Source of the DNA: Aphodosoma sp045600865
Lineage (GTDB): Bacteria; Bacteroidota; Bacteroidia; Bacteroidales; Paludibacteraceae
Assembly (NCBI GenBank): GCA_045600865.1
Contig: JAZRYS010000064.1
Location: 1 to 24,340 of the forward strand
Reading direction: 5' to 3'
DNA length: 24,340 bases
Shown here: piece after piece, positions 5,690 through 13,490 of the stretch
Numbering within the stretch: the first letter of the stretch is position 1
Layout: each line of letters begins with the position of its first letter
Notes under the pieces: generated by a model
Told to the model about the DNA's origin: nothing
The model's input: only the letters and a program-made list of their open reading frames with translations
Databases searched by the model: none
Translations under genes and position numbers: made by a program

Positions 5690-6996
5690 TTATTCTTAGT
5701 ATATGTATGCAAGCTGCGGTTGGCAGCGGGGAAGTGGTTTACGCCATACCATGTGATTTGGATAGCTATGAATGACAATATCATAAAGATTATAGATAAC
5801 CTAGAGAATCTAGATATTCTAGTTTTTCTAGATATTATAGTTTCTCTATAAAACAAATCCGCATGAGTTGCTGCAATAGACAACAGCCAAGTTACTGCTG
5901 CCCAGTTTTCTTTGGCATCCCATGTCCAGTAATCGCCCCAAGCCTGCTTTGCCCATACTGCTCCGCAAAGCATACCTATAACCAAGAGAGATGACGAAGT
6001 GGAAAAGAGATTAATGCTAGAATATCTAGAAAGTCTAGAGACTCTAGAAGTTCTAGAAAAAACTATTCCAATCAATGACAGTGCCATAATTGCATACGCC
6101 ACCATATATATAATTAGGTGTGGCACGAACCAGTAACTGCGGAGGGCTGGCATAAGATGTCCGAAATTTATCTTGCGGACTGTCACAAAAATGAAAACAG
6201 CAGTAAGAATTACCACCACTGGCAAAAGACGTGAAATGTGCCAGTTTTTGAAAATAGAAAGAACAGAGCCGACGGCAAGAAGCACAAAACCTATAAGAAC
6301 AACAGGATACCAAGGGTCACGGACAACCTTGATAACAGAAAACCTCTGCTCTGCCCTATCGTAAGAGTCTTGATAGAAACGATAGCCTTTATAATATGCC
6401 GGATGATTGACTGACGTCGTCAAAACAGCCTGTTCGTCAGGGTGGGTTATTGATGTCAGCGAAAAAACAGATGTGTATTGTTTGGGACTAACGTTGTCCT
6501 CGTAATAGTCAATTTTGAAATTTTTGAGCTGGAGCTCAAAAGGAAGTGCCATAGGCTTATGCTCCTCTGTATATGCTATGCGTGAAGTGCCTTCACGATA
6601 GATTATCGTCTGCCCTTTCTGAAGATCAGGAGCACCGAAAAACATTGCAAAAAGAGATAAAGCCGCACCAAAATGGCAAAGAAGCCTAGAAACTCTAGAT
6701 GTTCTAGACACTCTAGATATCCTAGAAAAAGAAGCAATATCAGATATAGCAGTAGAGCATAAAGTAAAAACAAACAGCAGGGCAATAACAACAAACGCAA
6801 TAGTATGATGAACATTTACTGGCCATGTGCCCTCGATGGCAATAAGCACAGTAAGCACAAGCATTGAAGCAAGGCCGACAATGTTCGAATATCTGCTATA
6901 CTTCTCATTATTATATATTAACAGGATAATAACAAGAAATGCTAAAGCGGAGAGCCATGACAAAGGAGACTCGAATATGGAAAGGAAGTCAATCAT
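5686..6996 (-). CDS. ccsA: ResB/CcsA fusion, cytochrome c maturation (system II)
   Basis: This polytopic membrane protein (436 residues, about ten helices) joins a ResB part to a CcsA part. Residues ~125-225 form the soluble ResB domain, followed by RDPWYPVVLIGF. The CcsA part has the haem-handling WWD motif WGDYWTWDAKENWA (353-366) and likely haem-ligand histidines H293 and H430 (LHTY). System II exports haem and joins it to CXXCH apoproteins; the tri-haem peroxidase downstream is an obvious client. At 436 residues it is much shorter than typical fused proteins. Three Ser-Arg-x insertions (91-104, 314-327, 389-401) come from nonamer arrays. An upstream in-frame ATG at 7038 was rejected because it lies across the mutB terminator; ATG 6996 begins MIDFLSIFES, a natural membrane start. 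No dedicated promoter is visible. Confidence 0.85.
   Translation of the reverse strand: MIDFLSIFESPLSWLSALAFLVIILLIYNNEKYSRYSNIVGLASMLVLTVLIAIEGTWPVNVHHTIAFVVIALLFVFTLCSTAISDIASFSRISRVSRTSRVSRLLCHFGAALSLFAMFFGAPDLQKGQTIIYREGTSRIAYTEEHKPMALPFELQLKNFKIDYYEDNVSPKQYTSVFSLTSITHPDEQAVLTTSVNHPAYYKGYRFYQDSYDRAEQRFSVIKVVRDPWYPVVLIGFVLLAVGSVLSIFKNWHISRLLPVVVILTAVFIFVTVRKINFGHLMPALRSYWFVPHLIIYMVAYAIMALSLIGIVFSRTSRVSRLSRYSSINLFSTSSSLLVIGMLCGAVWAKQAWGDYWTWDAKENWAAVTWLLSIAATHADLFYRETIISRKTRISRFSRLSIIFMILSFIAIQITWYGVNHFPAANRSLHTYTKNN
5801..5849. repeat. TCTAGA nonamer array 3, inside ccsA
   Basis: CTAG cores at 5801, 5810, 5819 and 5828, with decayed units at 5837 and 5846, all 9 bp apart. It is read on the minus strand as a Ser/Arg-rich loop (residues ~389-401) between two membrane helices. 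Confidence 0.9.
6016..6058. repeat. TCTAGA nonamer array 4, inside ccsA
   Basis: CTAG cores at 6017, 6026, 6035, 6044 and 6053. It is translated in frame as SRTSRVSRLSRYSS (residues 314-327), in the loop just before the helix that precedes the WWD motif. Confidence 0.95.
6685..6727. repeat. TCTAGA nonamer array 5, inside ccsA
   Basis: CTAG cores at 6686, 6695, 6704, 6713 and 6722. It is translated as SRISRVSRTSRVSR (residues 91-104), in the loop before the helix that leads to the ResB soluble domain. Confidence 0.95.
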
Positions 6997-7000
6997 AATA

Positions 7001-7036
7001 TAAAAAATGGACATCCACCGGTAAAAGTGGATGTCC
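7001..7036 (-). terminator. Strong terminator of the mutA-mutB operon
   Basis: A perfect 10-bp stem, GGACATCCAC (7009-7018) with GTGGATGTCC (7027-7036), has an 8-nt loop and is followed on the minus strand by ATTTTTTA. It is 17 nt past the mutB stop and just before the ccsA-type start, so downstream genes need read-through or an undetected promoter. Confidence 0.9.
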
Positions 7037-7053
7037 AAATTCTATTGCATGGA

Positions 7054-9198
7054 TTATTCAGCCATCAAAATCTTCATAATCTCACGAGCAGCGCGAGCAA
7101 CAGAAGAACCAGGGCCGAAGATAGCAGCAACACCTGCCTTGTAGAGGAAGTCGTAGTCCTGTGCAGGGATTACGCCACCAGCGATTACGATGATATCCTC
7201 ACGACCGAGTTTCTTGAGCTCAGCGATAACCTGTGGAACGAGAGTCTTGTGACCAGCAGCGAGAGAAGAAACACCAAGTACGTTGACATCGTTCTCTACT
7301 GCCTGACGAGCAGCCTCTTCTGGAGTCTGGAACAAAGGTCCCATATCAACGTCAAAGCCGCAGTCTGCATAACCTGTAGCACAAACCTTAGCACCACGGT
7401 CATGGCCATCCTGACCCATCTTAGCAATCATGATACGAGGCTGACGGCCTTCCTTCTTAGCAAACTCTGCTGTGAGACGAGTAGCCTCCTGGAAGTCCTC
7501 GTCGTTCTTTGTACCTGCTGAATACACGCCTGAAATAGTTCTGATAGTTGCTTTATAACGGCCTACGATGCACTCGCAAGCGTCTGAAATCTCACCCAAT
7601 GTTGCACGAACTGCAGCAGCCTTGACAGCGAGGTCGAGGAGGTTATCCTGAGATTTCTTACCCTCATTGAACTCCTTGACGCAAGCAGTAATCTTAGCCA
7701 ATGCCTCTTTGACAGCCTTCTCGTCACGATGAGCCTTAAGGTCATTCAAACGAGCAATCTGGTCTTTGCGCACCTCAGTGTTGTCAACCTCAAGGATGTC
7801 GATAGGATCCTCATGGTCAAGACGATATTTGTTAGTACCAACGATAGTCTGAACACCAGAGTCGATGCGAGCCTGAGTACGAGCAGCAGCCTCCTCGATA
7901 CGCATCTTAGGCACACCTGTCTCGATAGCAGCAGCCATACCTCCGAGAGACTCAACCTCCATGATGTGTTCCCAAGCCTTCTCAGCGAGTTCCTGAGTAA
8001 GAGACTCGATATAGAATGAACCTGCCCATGGGTCAATCTCCTTACATACCTGAGTTTCCTCCTGGATGAAGATCTGAGTGTTACGAGCAATACGTGCAGA
8101 GAAGTCTGTTGGCAAAGCGATAGCCTCGTCAAGTGCGTTTGTATGGAGAGACTGAGTGTGACCAAGAGCAGCACCCATAGCCTCGATACAAGTACGACCT
8201 ACGTTATTGAATGGATCCTGCTCTGTGAGTGACCAACCAGAAGTCTGGCAGTGAGTACGGAGAGCAAGAGACTTAGGATTCTTAGGGTTGAAAGTTTTCA
8301 CGATCTTAGCCCAGAGCATACGTGCAGCACGCATCTTGGCAATCTCCATGAAGTGGTTAGTACCGATAGCCCAGAAGAATGACAAACGTGGAGCGAAAGC
8401 ATCAATATCCATACCTGCGTTTACACCTGCGCGGAGATACTCCCAACCGTCAGCCAAAGTGTAAGCCATCTCGATGTCAGCTGTAGCACCTGCCTCCTGC
8501 ATGTGGTAACCTGAGATAGAGATAGAGTTGAACTTAGGCATGTTCTTTGAAGTATATTCGAAGATATCAGCGATAATCTTCATAGAGAACTTTGGAGGGT
8601 AGATGTATGTGTTACGAACCATGAACTCCTTGAGGATATCATTCTGGATTGTACCAGCCATCTCTTCAAGTTTAGCGCCCTGCTCCAAACCAGCGTTGAT
8701 ATAGAACGCCATGATAGGAAGAACGGCACCGTTCATAGTCATTGAAACCGACATCTTGTTCAATGGAATACCACCGAACAACACTTTCATATCCTCAAGA
8801 GAGCAGATAGATACACCAGCCTTACCAACATCACCTACAACGCGTGCGTGGTCAGCATCATATCCACGGTGTGTAGCAAGGTCGAATGCTACAGAAAGAC
8901 CCTTCTGACCAGAAGCAAGGTTACGGCGATAGAATGCGTTAGACTCTGCTGCTGTAGAGAAACCTGCGTACTGACGGATTGTCCAAGGACGCATTGGGTA
9001 CATACCAGAGTATGGGCCACGGAGGAATGGTGCAATACCAGAAGCATAGTTAAGATGCTCCATGCCTTCCAAATCCTCTTTAGTATAAATCTGTTTTACG
9101 GGAATCTGCTCAGGGGTGAGCCAGTTCTCGCCATTGCAACCCTCAACCTTCGAAGGTGCAACCGACTTAATGTCTATGTTATTGAAATTTGGTTTCAT
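7054..9198 (-). CDS. mutB: Methylmalonyl-CoA mutase, large (catalytic) subunit
   Basis: The 714-residue protein has the TIM-barrel substrate domain (~1-560, including PFLRGPYSGMYPMRPWTIRQ near 78-97) and a C-terminal cobalamin domain. The base-off B12 motif is intact: D597-x-H599-x-x-G602 in MGQDGHDRGAKV. It interconverts (R)-methylmalonyl-CoA and succinyl-CoA with adenosylcobalamin; in Bacteroidales this serves succinate-to-propionate fermentation in the cytoplasm. It follows mutA by 15 nt in the same operon, and a strong terminator follows it. The N-terminal stretch SVAPSKVEG (residues ~12-20) spans a 12-bp perfect DNA palindrome and may be a small in-frame insertion. Length and motifs are normal for the family. 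Confidence 0.97.
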   Translation of the reverse strand: MKPNFNNIDIKSVAPSKVEGCNGENWLTPEQIPVKQIYTKEDLEGMEHLNYASGIAPFLRGPYSGMYPMRPWTIRQYAGFSTAAESNAFYRRNLASGQKGLSVAFDLATHRGYDADHARVVGDVGKAGVSICSLEDMKVLFGGIPLNKMSVSMTMNGAVLPIMAFYINAGLEQGAKLEEMAGTIQNDILKEFMVRNTYIYPPKFSMKIIADIFEYTSKNMPKFNSISISGYHMQEAGATADIEMAYTLADGWEYLRAGVNAGMDIDAFAPRLSFFWAIGTNHFMEIAKMRAARMLWAKIVKTFNPKNPKSLALRTHCQTSGWSLTEQDPFNNVGRTCIEAMGAALGHTQSLHTNALDEAIALPTDFSARIARNTQIFIQEETQVCKEIDPWAGSFYIESLTQELAEKAWEHIMEVESLGGMAAAIETGVPKMRIEEAAARTQARIDSGVQTIVGTNKYRLDHEDPIDILEVDNTEVRKDQIARLNDLKAHRDEKAVKEALAKITACVKEFNEGKKSQDNLLDLAVKAAAVRATLGEISDACECIVGRYKATIRTISGVYSAGTKNDEDFQEATRLTAEFAKKEGRQPRIMIAKMGQDGHDRGAKVCATGYADCGFDVDMGPLFQTPEEAARQAVENDVNVLGVSSLAAGHKTLVPQVIAELKKLGREDIIVIAGGVIPAQDYDFLYKAGVAAIFGPGSSVARAAREIMKILMAE
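9146..9157. repeat. 12-bp perfect palindrome within mutB
   Basis: ACCTTCGAAGGT lies in the N-terminal coding part of mutB and encodes part of APSKVEG. It resembles a small palindromic repeat inserted in frame. Only one copy is seen in this window. Confidence 0.4.
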
Positions 9199-9213
9199 AT
9201 TGACTTTCGAAAA

Positions 9214-11076
9214 TTAGAGAAGTTGTTTGTTAAATGCCTTCAAAGTATCGAGAACGTTGCACTTAACGTGGATGAAGTTCTCGATGCCCTGTTTCTGGAG
9301 GTCTTCCATGCAAGCAGGAGCACCGGCAACGATGAAGATTTCCTTGCCATCACCAATAGCCTTCTTTGCTGCAGGAGCGAACTCTGCATACTCGTCGTCT
9401 GAAGAGCAGAGAACGATGATGTCAGCACCTGCCTTGCGAGCAGCAGCAACACCATCCTCAACTGTTTCAAAGCCGAGGTTATCTACTACCTGATAGCCAG
9501 CGCAAGCGAGGAAGTTGCAAGAGAACTGTGCACGTGCGATACGCATAGCGAGGTTACCGATTGTGAGCATGAATGCCTTTGGACGTTTACCTGAACGCTC
9601 AGTTTCAAGACGAAGTTCCTCGAACTGCTGTGCAGCGCGTGCTGTTGGCAATGTATCAAGTTCAGCCTTCTCGTCCTGGCAGCAGCACTTGCAACCGCAA
9701 GCCTTAGCCTCAATCTTCTCAGCAGCCATCTCGTTGAAGTTAGGGAACTGGTTTGTTCCGAGCAGAACTTCCTTACGTTTAGAAACATTCTCAAGACGCT
9801 TAGCAGAAGTAGCCTTCATATCCTCTACAACCTTTCCGTTGAGAATCATCTCAAGCATACCACCTGCATTCTGAATCTCGAGGAAACGACGCCATGCCTC
9901 AGCAGCGATAGACTGGGTAAGGTTCTCAATGTAATAAGAACCACCTGCAGCATCAGTAACCTTATCGAAATGAGACTCTTCCTTGAGCAACAACTGCTGG
10001 TTGCGAGCTATACGCTCCGAGAAGTCGTCAGCTTTCTTATAGCAAACATCGAATGTATTAACTGTCAACGAATCAACACCTGCAATAGCAGCAGACATAG
10101 CCTCTGTCTCTGAACGGAGGAGGTTAACGTGTGCATCGTAGATAGTCTTGTTGAACTTAGATGTCTCAGCATGAATCTTCATCTTGCAAGCGCAATCGCA
10201 CTCTGGCTCGTAAGCCTTGACGATCATAGCCCACAACATACGAGCGGCACGGAATTTAGCTATTTCCATGAAATAGTTACCGCCAACACCCATGTTGAAC
10301 TTGATAGCACGACCTGCGTCAACAGCTTTAACGCCAGCCTCGGTAAGCATAGTCATATACTCAGCACCCCAAGCGAGAGCATAACCAAGTTCCTGAGCAC
10401 AGAAAGCACCTGCATGGTTGAGTGCTACAGAGTTAACACCAATAACGCGGAAGTTAGGCATACAAGCAGCAGCCTTGACAGCAGCAACTGTGTGCTCAGT
10501 CATCTTCTCGCGAGATGGCTTACGACCCTTGACGAGCATTTTCTGCATAGGGTCGCAGTTTACTGAACCGTTAACCTTTTCAAGGTTGACATTGTTTTTC
10601 TTGAAATAAGCAACGAGGAGGTCAACCAAAGCAGCGCAACCGCAAGGGCAGCAGTTGAAGTTGAGTTCTACGCACTCAGGGCAAATGCCATTGAGGAGAG
10701 TAGCGATGAACTCTGCATCGAGGTCTTCCTTAGTGATGCAGAAGCCGAGAGAATCAACACCCTTGTTGAGGATATCGAGAGCCTTCTCGTTTGCAGCCTT
10801 AGGACACTCCACAACAATGTTCTGACGAACACGCCACTCGTTGTTTTCCTTAGTACCACGTACAAATGGGTATTTACCAGGAGCAGAATTGAGAGCAGCT
10901 ATGTTCTCAACATCTTCCTGGCGATAGAATGGGTTTACATTGAAACCCTCATTTGTTCTCCAGACGAGTTTTTTCTCGAATGGAACACCTTTCAAGTCAG
11001 CAGTGATTTTATCCATCCACTCTTGAGTGGTAACTGCTGGAAAATCAGCCAACAAGTTTAATTTTTTTCCTGCCAT
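9214..11076 (-). CDS. mutA: Methylmalonyl-CoA mutase, small subunit
   Basis: This 620-residue partner of MutB keeps the barrel and the cobalamin-domain fold but has lost the DXHXXG ligand; the matching region reads IGNLAMRIARAQFSC near 506-520. It is therefore the non-catalytic, structural subunit of the heterodimer. It lies first in the operon, 15 nt before mutB, with a consensus promoter and a palindrome over the promoter spacer. It has three cysteine clusters: C132/C135 with C142, C143, C145 and C147; C293, C295 and C297; and C460, C462 and C464-C466 (CGCKCCC) in the linker before the C-terminal domain. These suggest metal binding or redox sensitivity, which is inference. Confidence 0.95.
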   Translation of the reverse strand: MAGKKLNLLADFPAVTTQEWMDKITADLKGVPFEKKLVWRTNEGFNVNPFYRQEDVENIAALNSAPGKYPFVRGTKENNEWRVRQNIVVECPKAANEKALDILNKGVDSLGFCITKEDLDAEFIATLLNGICPECVELNFNCCPCGCAALVDLLVAYFKKNNVNLEKVNGSVNCDPMQKMLVKGRKPSREKMTEHTVAAVKAAACMPNFRVIGVNSVALNHAGAFCAQELGYALAWGAEYMTMLTEAGVKAVDAGRAIKFNMGVGGNYFMEIAKFRAARMLWAMIVKAYEPECDCACKMKIHAETSKFNKTIYDAHVNLLRSETEAMSAAIAGVDSLTVNTFDVCYKKADDFSERIARNQQLLLKEESHFDKVTDAAGGSYYIENLTQSIAAEAWRRFLEIQNAGGMLEMILNGKVVEDMKATSAKRLENVSKRKEVLLGTNQFPNFNEMAAEKIEAKACGCKCCCQDEKAELDTLPTARAAQQFEELRLETERSGKRPKAFMLTIGNLAMRIARAQFSCNFLACAGYQVVDNLGFETVEDGVAAARKAGADIIVLCSSDDEYAEFAPAAKKAIGDGKEIFIVAGAPACMEDLQKQGIENFIHVKCNVLDTLKAFNKQLL

Positions 11077-11122
11077 TTTGATTATATATTTAGAAAAAAT
11101 TATTCCCTATTGAAATATCGTG

Positions 11123-11154
11123 CAAAGTTACGAAGTTTTTGGCGAACCGCCAAA
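11123..11154 (-). promoter_or_regulatory. Consensus promoter of mutA-mutB
   Basis: Minus strand: TTTG (11154-11151), a 20-nt spacer, TAACTTTG (11130-11123). Both boxes match the Bacteroidetes sigma-ABfr consensus. The leader to the mutA ATG is about 40 nt. Confidence 0.85.
11138..11154. promoter_or_regulatory. Operator-like inverted repeat over the mutA promoter
   Basis: TTTGGCG-AAC-CGCCAAA is a 7-bp perfect inverted repeat that covers the -33 box and half of the spacer. A repressor bound here would block RNA polymerase. On the plus strand it is followed by GTTTTT, so a weak plus-strand terminator is the alternative. Confidence 0.5.
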
Positions 11155-11161
11155 GTTTTTA

Positions 11162-11189
11162 ATATAAAAAATTACACTGGAAATTCCAG
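11162..11189 (-). terminator. Possible weak terminator after lpxK
   Basis: CTGGAAATTCCAG (11177-11189) forms a short stem. On the minus strand a TTTTTT run follows five bases later. The stem is only 4-6 bp. Confidence 0.3.
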
Positions 11190-11232
11190 AGCATCTAGAA
11201 TGTCTAGAACTTCTAGATATTCTAGAATCTAG
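11186..11232. repeat. TCTAGA nonamer array 6
   Basis: CTAG cores at 11195, 11204, 11213, 11222 (9 bp apart) and 11229 (7 bp), with a degenerate unit at 11186. The unit at 11229 supplies the TAG stop of lpxK. Confidence 0.93.
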
Positions 11233-12116
11233 ATAATTTCACAGCTGATCTTTGCCACGATAAAATCTTTTGGGCAGTTCATTCTGCACCAGTCTTTTTC
11301 TGTTGTGATTATTGGTTTGCCTGATGCTTTTGCCTTGGCTATTTCTGTTTCAGTGAAACGATGATGATCAAGATATTTATGCAATTCCACTTTAAGATTC
11401 AGTTCTTTTTCAAGATGATTGACAAGAGGCTTTGGATTTTCAATGGCGGTCAATAGCAATACATCAGTGTCTGATGCAACATCTATTGGCTCGTATATTA
11501 TCTTCGAGAAACGAACCTCTTTCACCCCATATTGCGCAACAAATGCCTTGCGCTTCTCTCGTTCTTCAGCCGTAATATCAGACGGACATTTAGTAAACAC
11601 AACAATATCAGCACGTCTGAGACCGTTTACAGGTTCCCTGAGACGGCCAAAAGGAAGAAGCTTTTCACGATTAATATCCATTGACCAATCAATGAGTACT
11701 ATGCTTTTTGTAGGTGTTACTGCACGATGTTGAAAAGCATCATCAAGAACTACAACATCTATATTCTGTGTTTCAAGATATTGCAAAGCCTCTTTTCGAT
11801 TGGCATCTACCACAACAACTATCTCAGGAAATTTCCTGCGAACCTGAAGTGCCTCATCGCCAAGGTCAAAACTCGTGGATTGAGGAGTAGCAACAACCAA
11901 ACCTTGTGATGTGCGTTTATAACCACGGCTGAGATAGGCCACTCTCTTGCCTTGTTTCAACAACTCTCTAATAATCAATTCAGAATGAGGAGTCTTGCCT
12001 GTTCCTCCTACTGCAAGATTACCAACACAGATAGTCTGCAAAGAAGAACGATAAGAAGATAATATCCCCTTATCGTAGAGAAAATTCCTTATTGAGACTA
12101 TTAAGCAATAAAGCAT
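11229..12116 (-). CDS. lpxK: Tetraacyldisaccharide 4'-kinase (lipid A synthesis)
   Basis: The P-loop GNLAVGGTGKTP (residues 32-43), the LDDAFQHR motif and LPFGRLREP identify LpxK. This inner-membrane kinase phosphorylates the 4' position of the lipid A disaccharide; residues 1-14 are the expected membrane-associated helix. The start at 12116 is preferred over an in-frame ATG at 12194: it directly follows the HD gene stop (TAG-T-ATG), and family members begin at this helix. At 295 residues it is short for a Bacteroidales LpxK. The end (SCEII) stops at a TAG inside nonamer array 6, roughly 20 residues before the usual C-terminal tail. The P-loop and substrate motifs are intact, so it is probably still active. 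It is the last gene of the ABC-HD-lpxK operon. Confidence 0.92.
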   Translation of the reverse strand: MLYCLIVSIRNFLYDKGILSSYRSSLQTICVGNLAVGGTGKTPHSELIIRELLKQGKRVAYLSRGYKRTSQGLVVATPQSTSFDLGDEALQVRRKFPEIVVVVDANRKEALQYLETQNIDVVVLDDAFQHRAVTPTKSIVLIDWSMDINREKLLPFGRLREPVNGLRRADIVVFTKCPSDITAEEREKRKAFVAQYGVKEVRFSKIIYEPIDVASDTDVLLLTAIENPKPLVNHLEKELNLKVELHKYLDHHRFTETEIAKAKASGKPIITTEKDWCRMNCPKDFIVAKISCEII

Positions 12117-12117
12117 A

Positions 12118-12660
12118 CTATCCAAACAACTTATGCAGTTCATCGAATCTCTCGACGCTGCAATCTTCCCACTTTGCCAGTTTCTGGCGTACAACCTCTA
12201 TCGGTTTTGCCTCTCGCAAATCCTTGTTCTTGGAATAGAATTTGTCTGCATAGCAGATAAGTTTTTCCTCCAAGGTCTCAGGCATCATATCTTTGTCAGG
12301 CAGTGGATAATGCATCCTGCGCACATATTCTGCCGTAAGACCTGTACCTGTATGGCGTTCGCAAACCCTTGCATGACGTTCCATGCCAAGTTGTCTAAGC
12401 ATCTCTGCTCCAAGTGCGCCATGTTCAATATAGAGATGAGTACCCATACACTCTATAGGAGGAGCATACGTATGCAAAATACCTATGTCATGAAGCATTG
12501 CAGCTTCTTTGACAAACTCAATGTCTATATCCAGTTCTGGGTGTTTTCGTGCGCACTCCAAAGCCTTGTCCCGCACACACTCACTATGTATCACGAGAAT
12601 ATCATAGAGTTTGCAACCCTTTGGATAGAACTTTCCTATTATTTCGTATGGATCAATCAT
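12118..12660 (-). CDS. HD-domain phosphohydrolase
   Basis: This 180-residue protein has metal-binding residues of the HD superfamily: H25, H57-D58 in AAMLHDIGI, further histidines near HLYIEHG and CERHTG, and a D in YADKFYSK. Stand-alone HD proteins of this type hydrolyse phosphoester bonds in nucleotides or similar compounds; the substrate cannot be read from the sequence. It overlaps the permease gene by 4 bases (ATGA) and its TAG stop is one base before the lpxK ATG, so it is translated as part of that operon. The context suggests a general envelope or housekeeping role at most. Confidence 0.82.
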   Translation of the reverse strand: MIDPYEIIGKFYPKGCKLYDILVIHSECVRDKALECARKHPELDIDIEFVKEAAMLHDIGILHTYAPPIECMGTHLYIEHGALGAEMLRQLGMERHARVCERHTGTGLTAEYVRRMHYPLPDKDMMPETLEEKLICYADKFYSKNKDLREAKPIEVVRQKLAKWEDCSVERFDELHKLFG

Positions 12661-13478
12661 AGTTCAACTTTTTTCATGCGGAAATAGCTCCGTATCCAGA
12701 AACATATAGCAAGGGCAAGTTGGCTGAAGATGGCAATATACAGAATGTTCTGGAATTGGGATAACACCTCTTCATTTGACATATTATCCATAGAGGCAAA
12801 AATCTCATTAATAATATCAAGTGAAATCATTGAGCCAAAAATACTTAGAACTTGATTAATGCCCCACATAATAAGCATACCGAAAAGGAATGGATGTTTG
12901 CGGAAAAGAGTTGCACATAATGTAAACCATGCGCTATGAAAAAAGAGAGAAGCAACTGCGAAACCAACAACAAGTGGCAGAAAAGCGTTTGCCTCTTGGG
13001 TGTGGAATATATTGTCAAGTTCAGGAGAAGAGATAGATGCAACGTCAGCAATTGTGAACCTGCCTGTCAGTGCAAACTGAAGGCCGTCCGCAATAAAGAA
13101 AGCCACAATCGCCTCAATCACAGAGAAAACAAAAGCAAAGGTCTCAGCTGCAAAATATTTCTCCATAGTCGTTGCAGGAAGCACTACATGGGCAATCTGC
13201 GAAGTCTTGGTTTTCATGAAAGGCATTGAGTGCGCTGACTGATAGCCTATGGCAAGCATTGTGACAGAAACAAATGCCACTATTTTTACACACGAGAAAA
13301 TCGCAGCAGTATCTGTTTCATTCATTGTCGTCATCATATCGATTTGCCAATTCACAATCCAGAATATAAAGAAGAGCAAAATAGCCATCACAGCAGTGAA
13401 GCCTACCTGACGACGCCAGTCCTCAACAAACTGCTTGCGACATACCAATAAATATCTTGAGAAATCAAACTTTTTCAT
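12657..13478 (-). CDS. ABC transporter membrane subunit (ABC-2-like)
   Basis: The 273-residue protein has about six hydrophobic helices (near 27-47, 62-82, 115-135, 165-190, 195-215 and 243-265) and a charged N-terminus, and ends in basic residues. There is no catalytic motif. It lies 12 nt after the ATPase gene and overlaps the next gene by 4 bases, so it is the permease partner of that ATPase. Cargo is unknown. Single permease-plus-ATPase exporters of this kind in Bacteroidetes often handle lipids, peptides or drugs, but nothing in the sequence chooses between these. Confidence 0.75.
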   Translation of the reverse strand: MKKFDFSRYLLVCRKQFVEDWRRQVGFTAVMAILLFFIFWIVNWQIDMMTTMNETDTAAIFSCVKIVAFVSVTMLAIGYQSAHSMPFMKTKTSQIAHVVLPATTMEKYFAAETFAFVFSVIEAIVAFFIADGLQFALTGRFTIADVASISSPELDNIFHTQEANAFLPLVVGFAVASLFFHSAWFTLCATLFRKHPFLFGMLIMWGINQVLSIFGSMISLDIINEIFASMDNMSNEEVLSQFQNILYIAIFSQLALAICFWIRSYFRMKKVEL

Positions 13479-13490
13479 AAGGCAATTGGT

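Noticed and set aside
5686..6996. Frameshift or pseudogene caused by the arrays in ccsA
   Set aside because: All three arrays keep the frame, and the WWD and histidine motifs are intact.
6996..7038. Longer ccsA-type protein starting at ATG 7038
   Set aside because: The extra 14 codons run through the perfect mutB terminator hairpin; ATG 6996 gives a normal membrane start.
8711..8908. Plus-strand open frames opposite mutB, mutA and other long genes
   Set aside because: They mirror the coding strand, lack promoters or family motifs, and overlap well-supported genes completely.
12117..12194. LpxK start at ATG 12194
   Set aside because: It would overlap the HD gene by about 75 bases and add a non-homologous leader; ATG 12116 follows the HD stop by one base.
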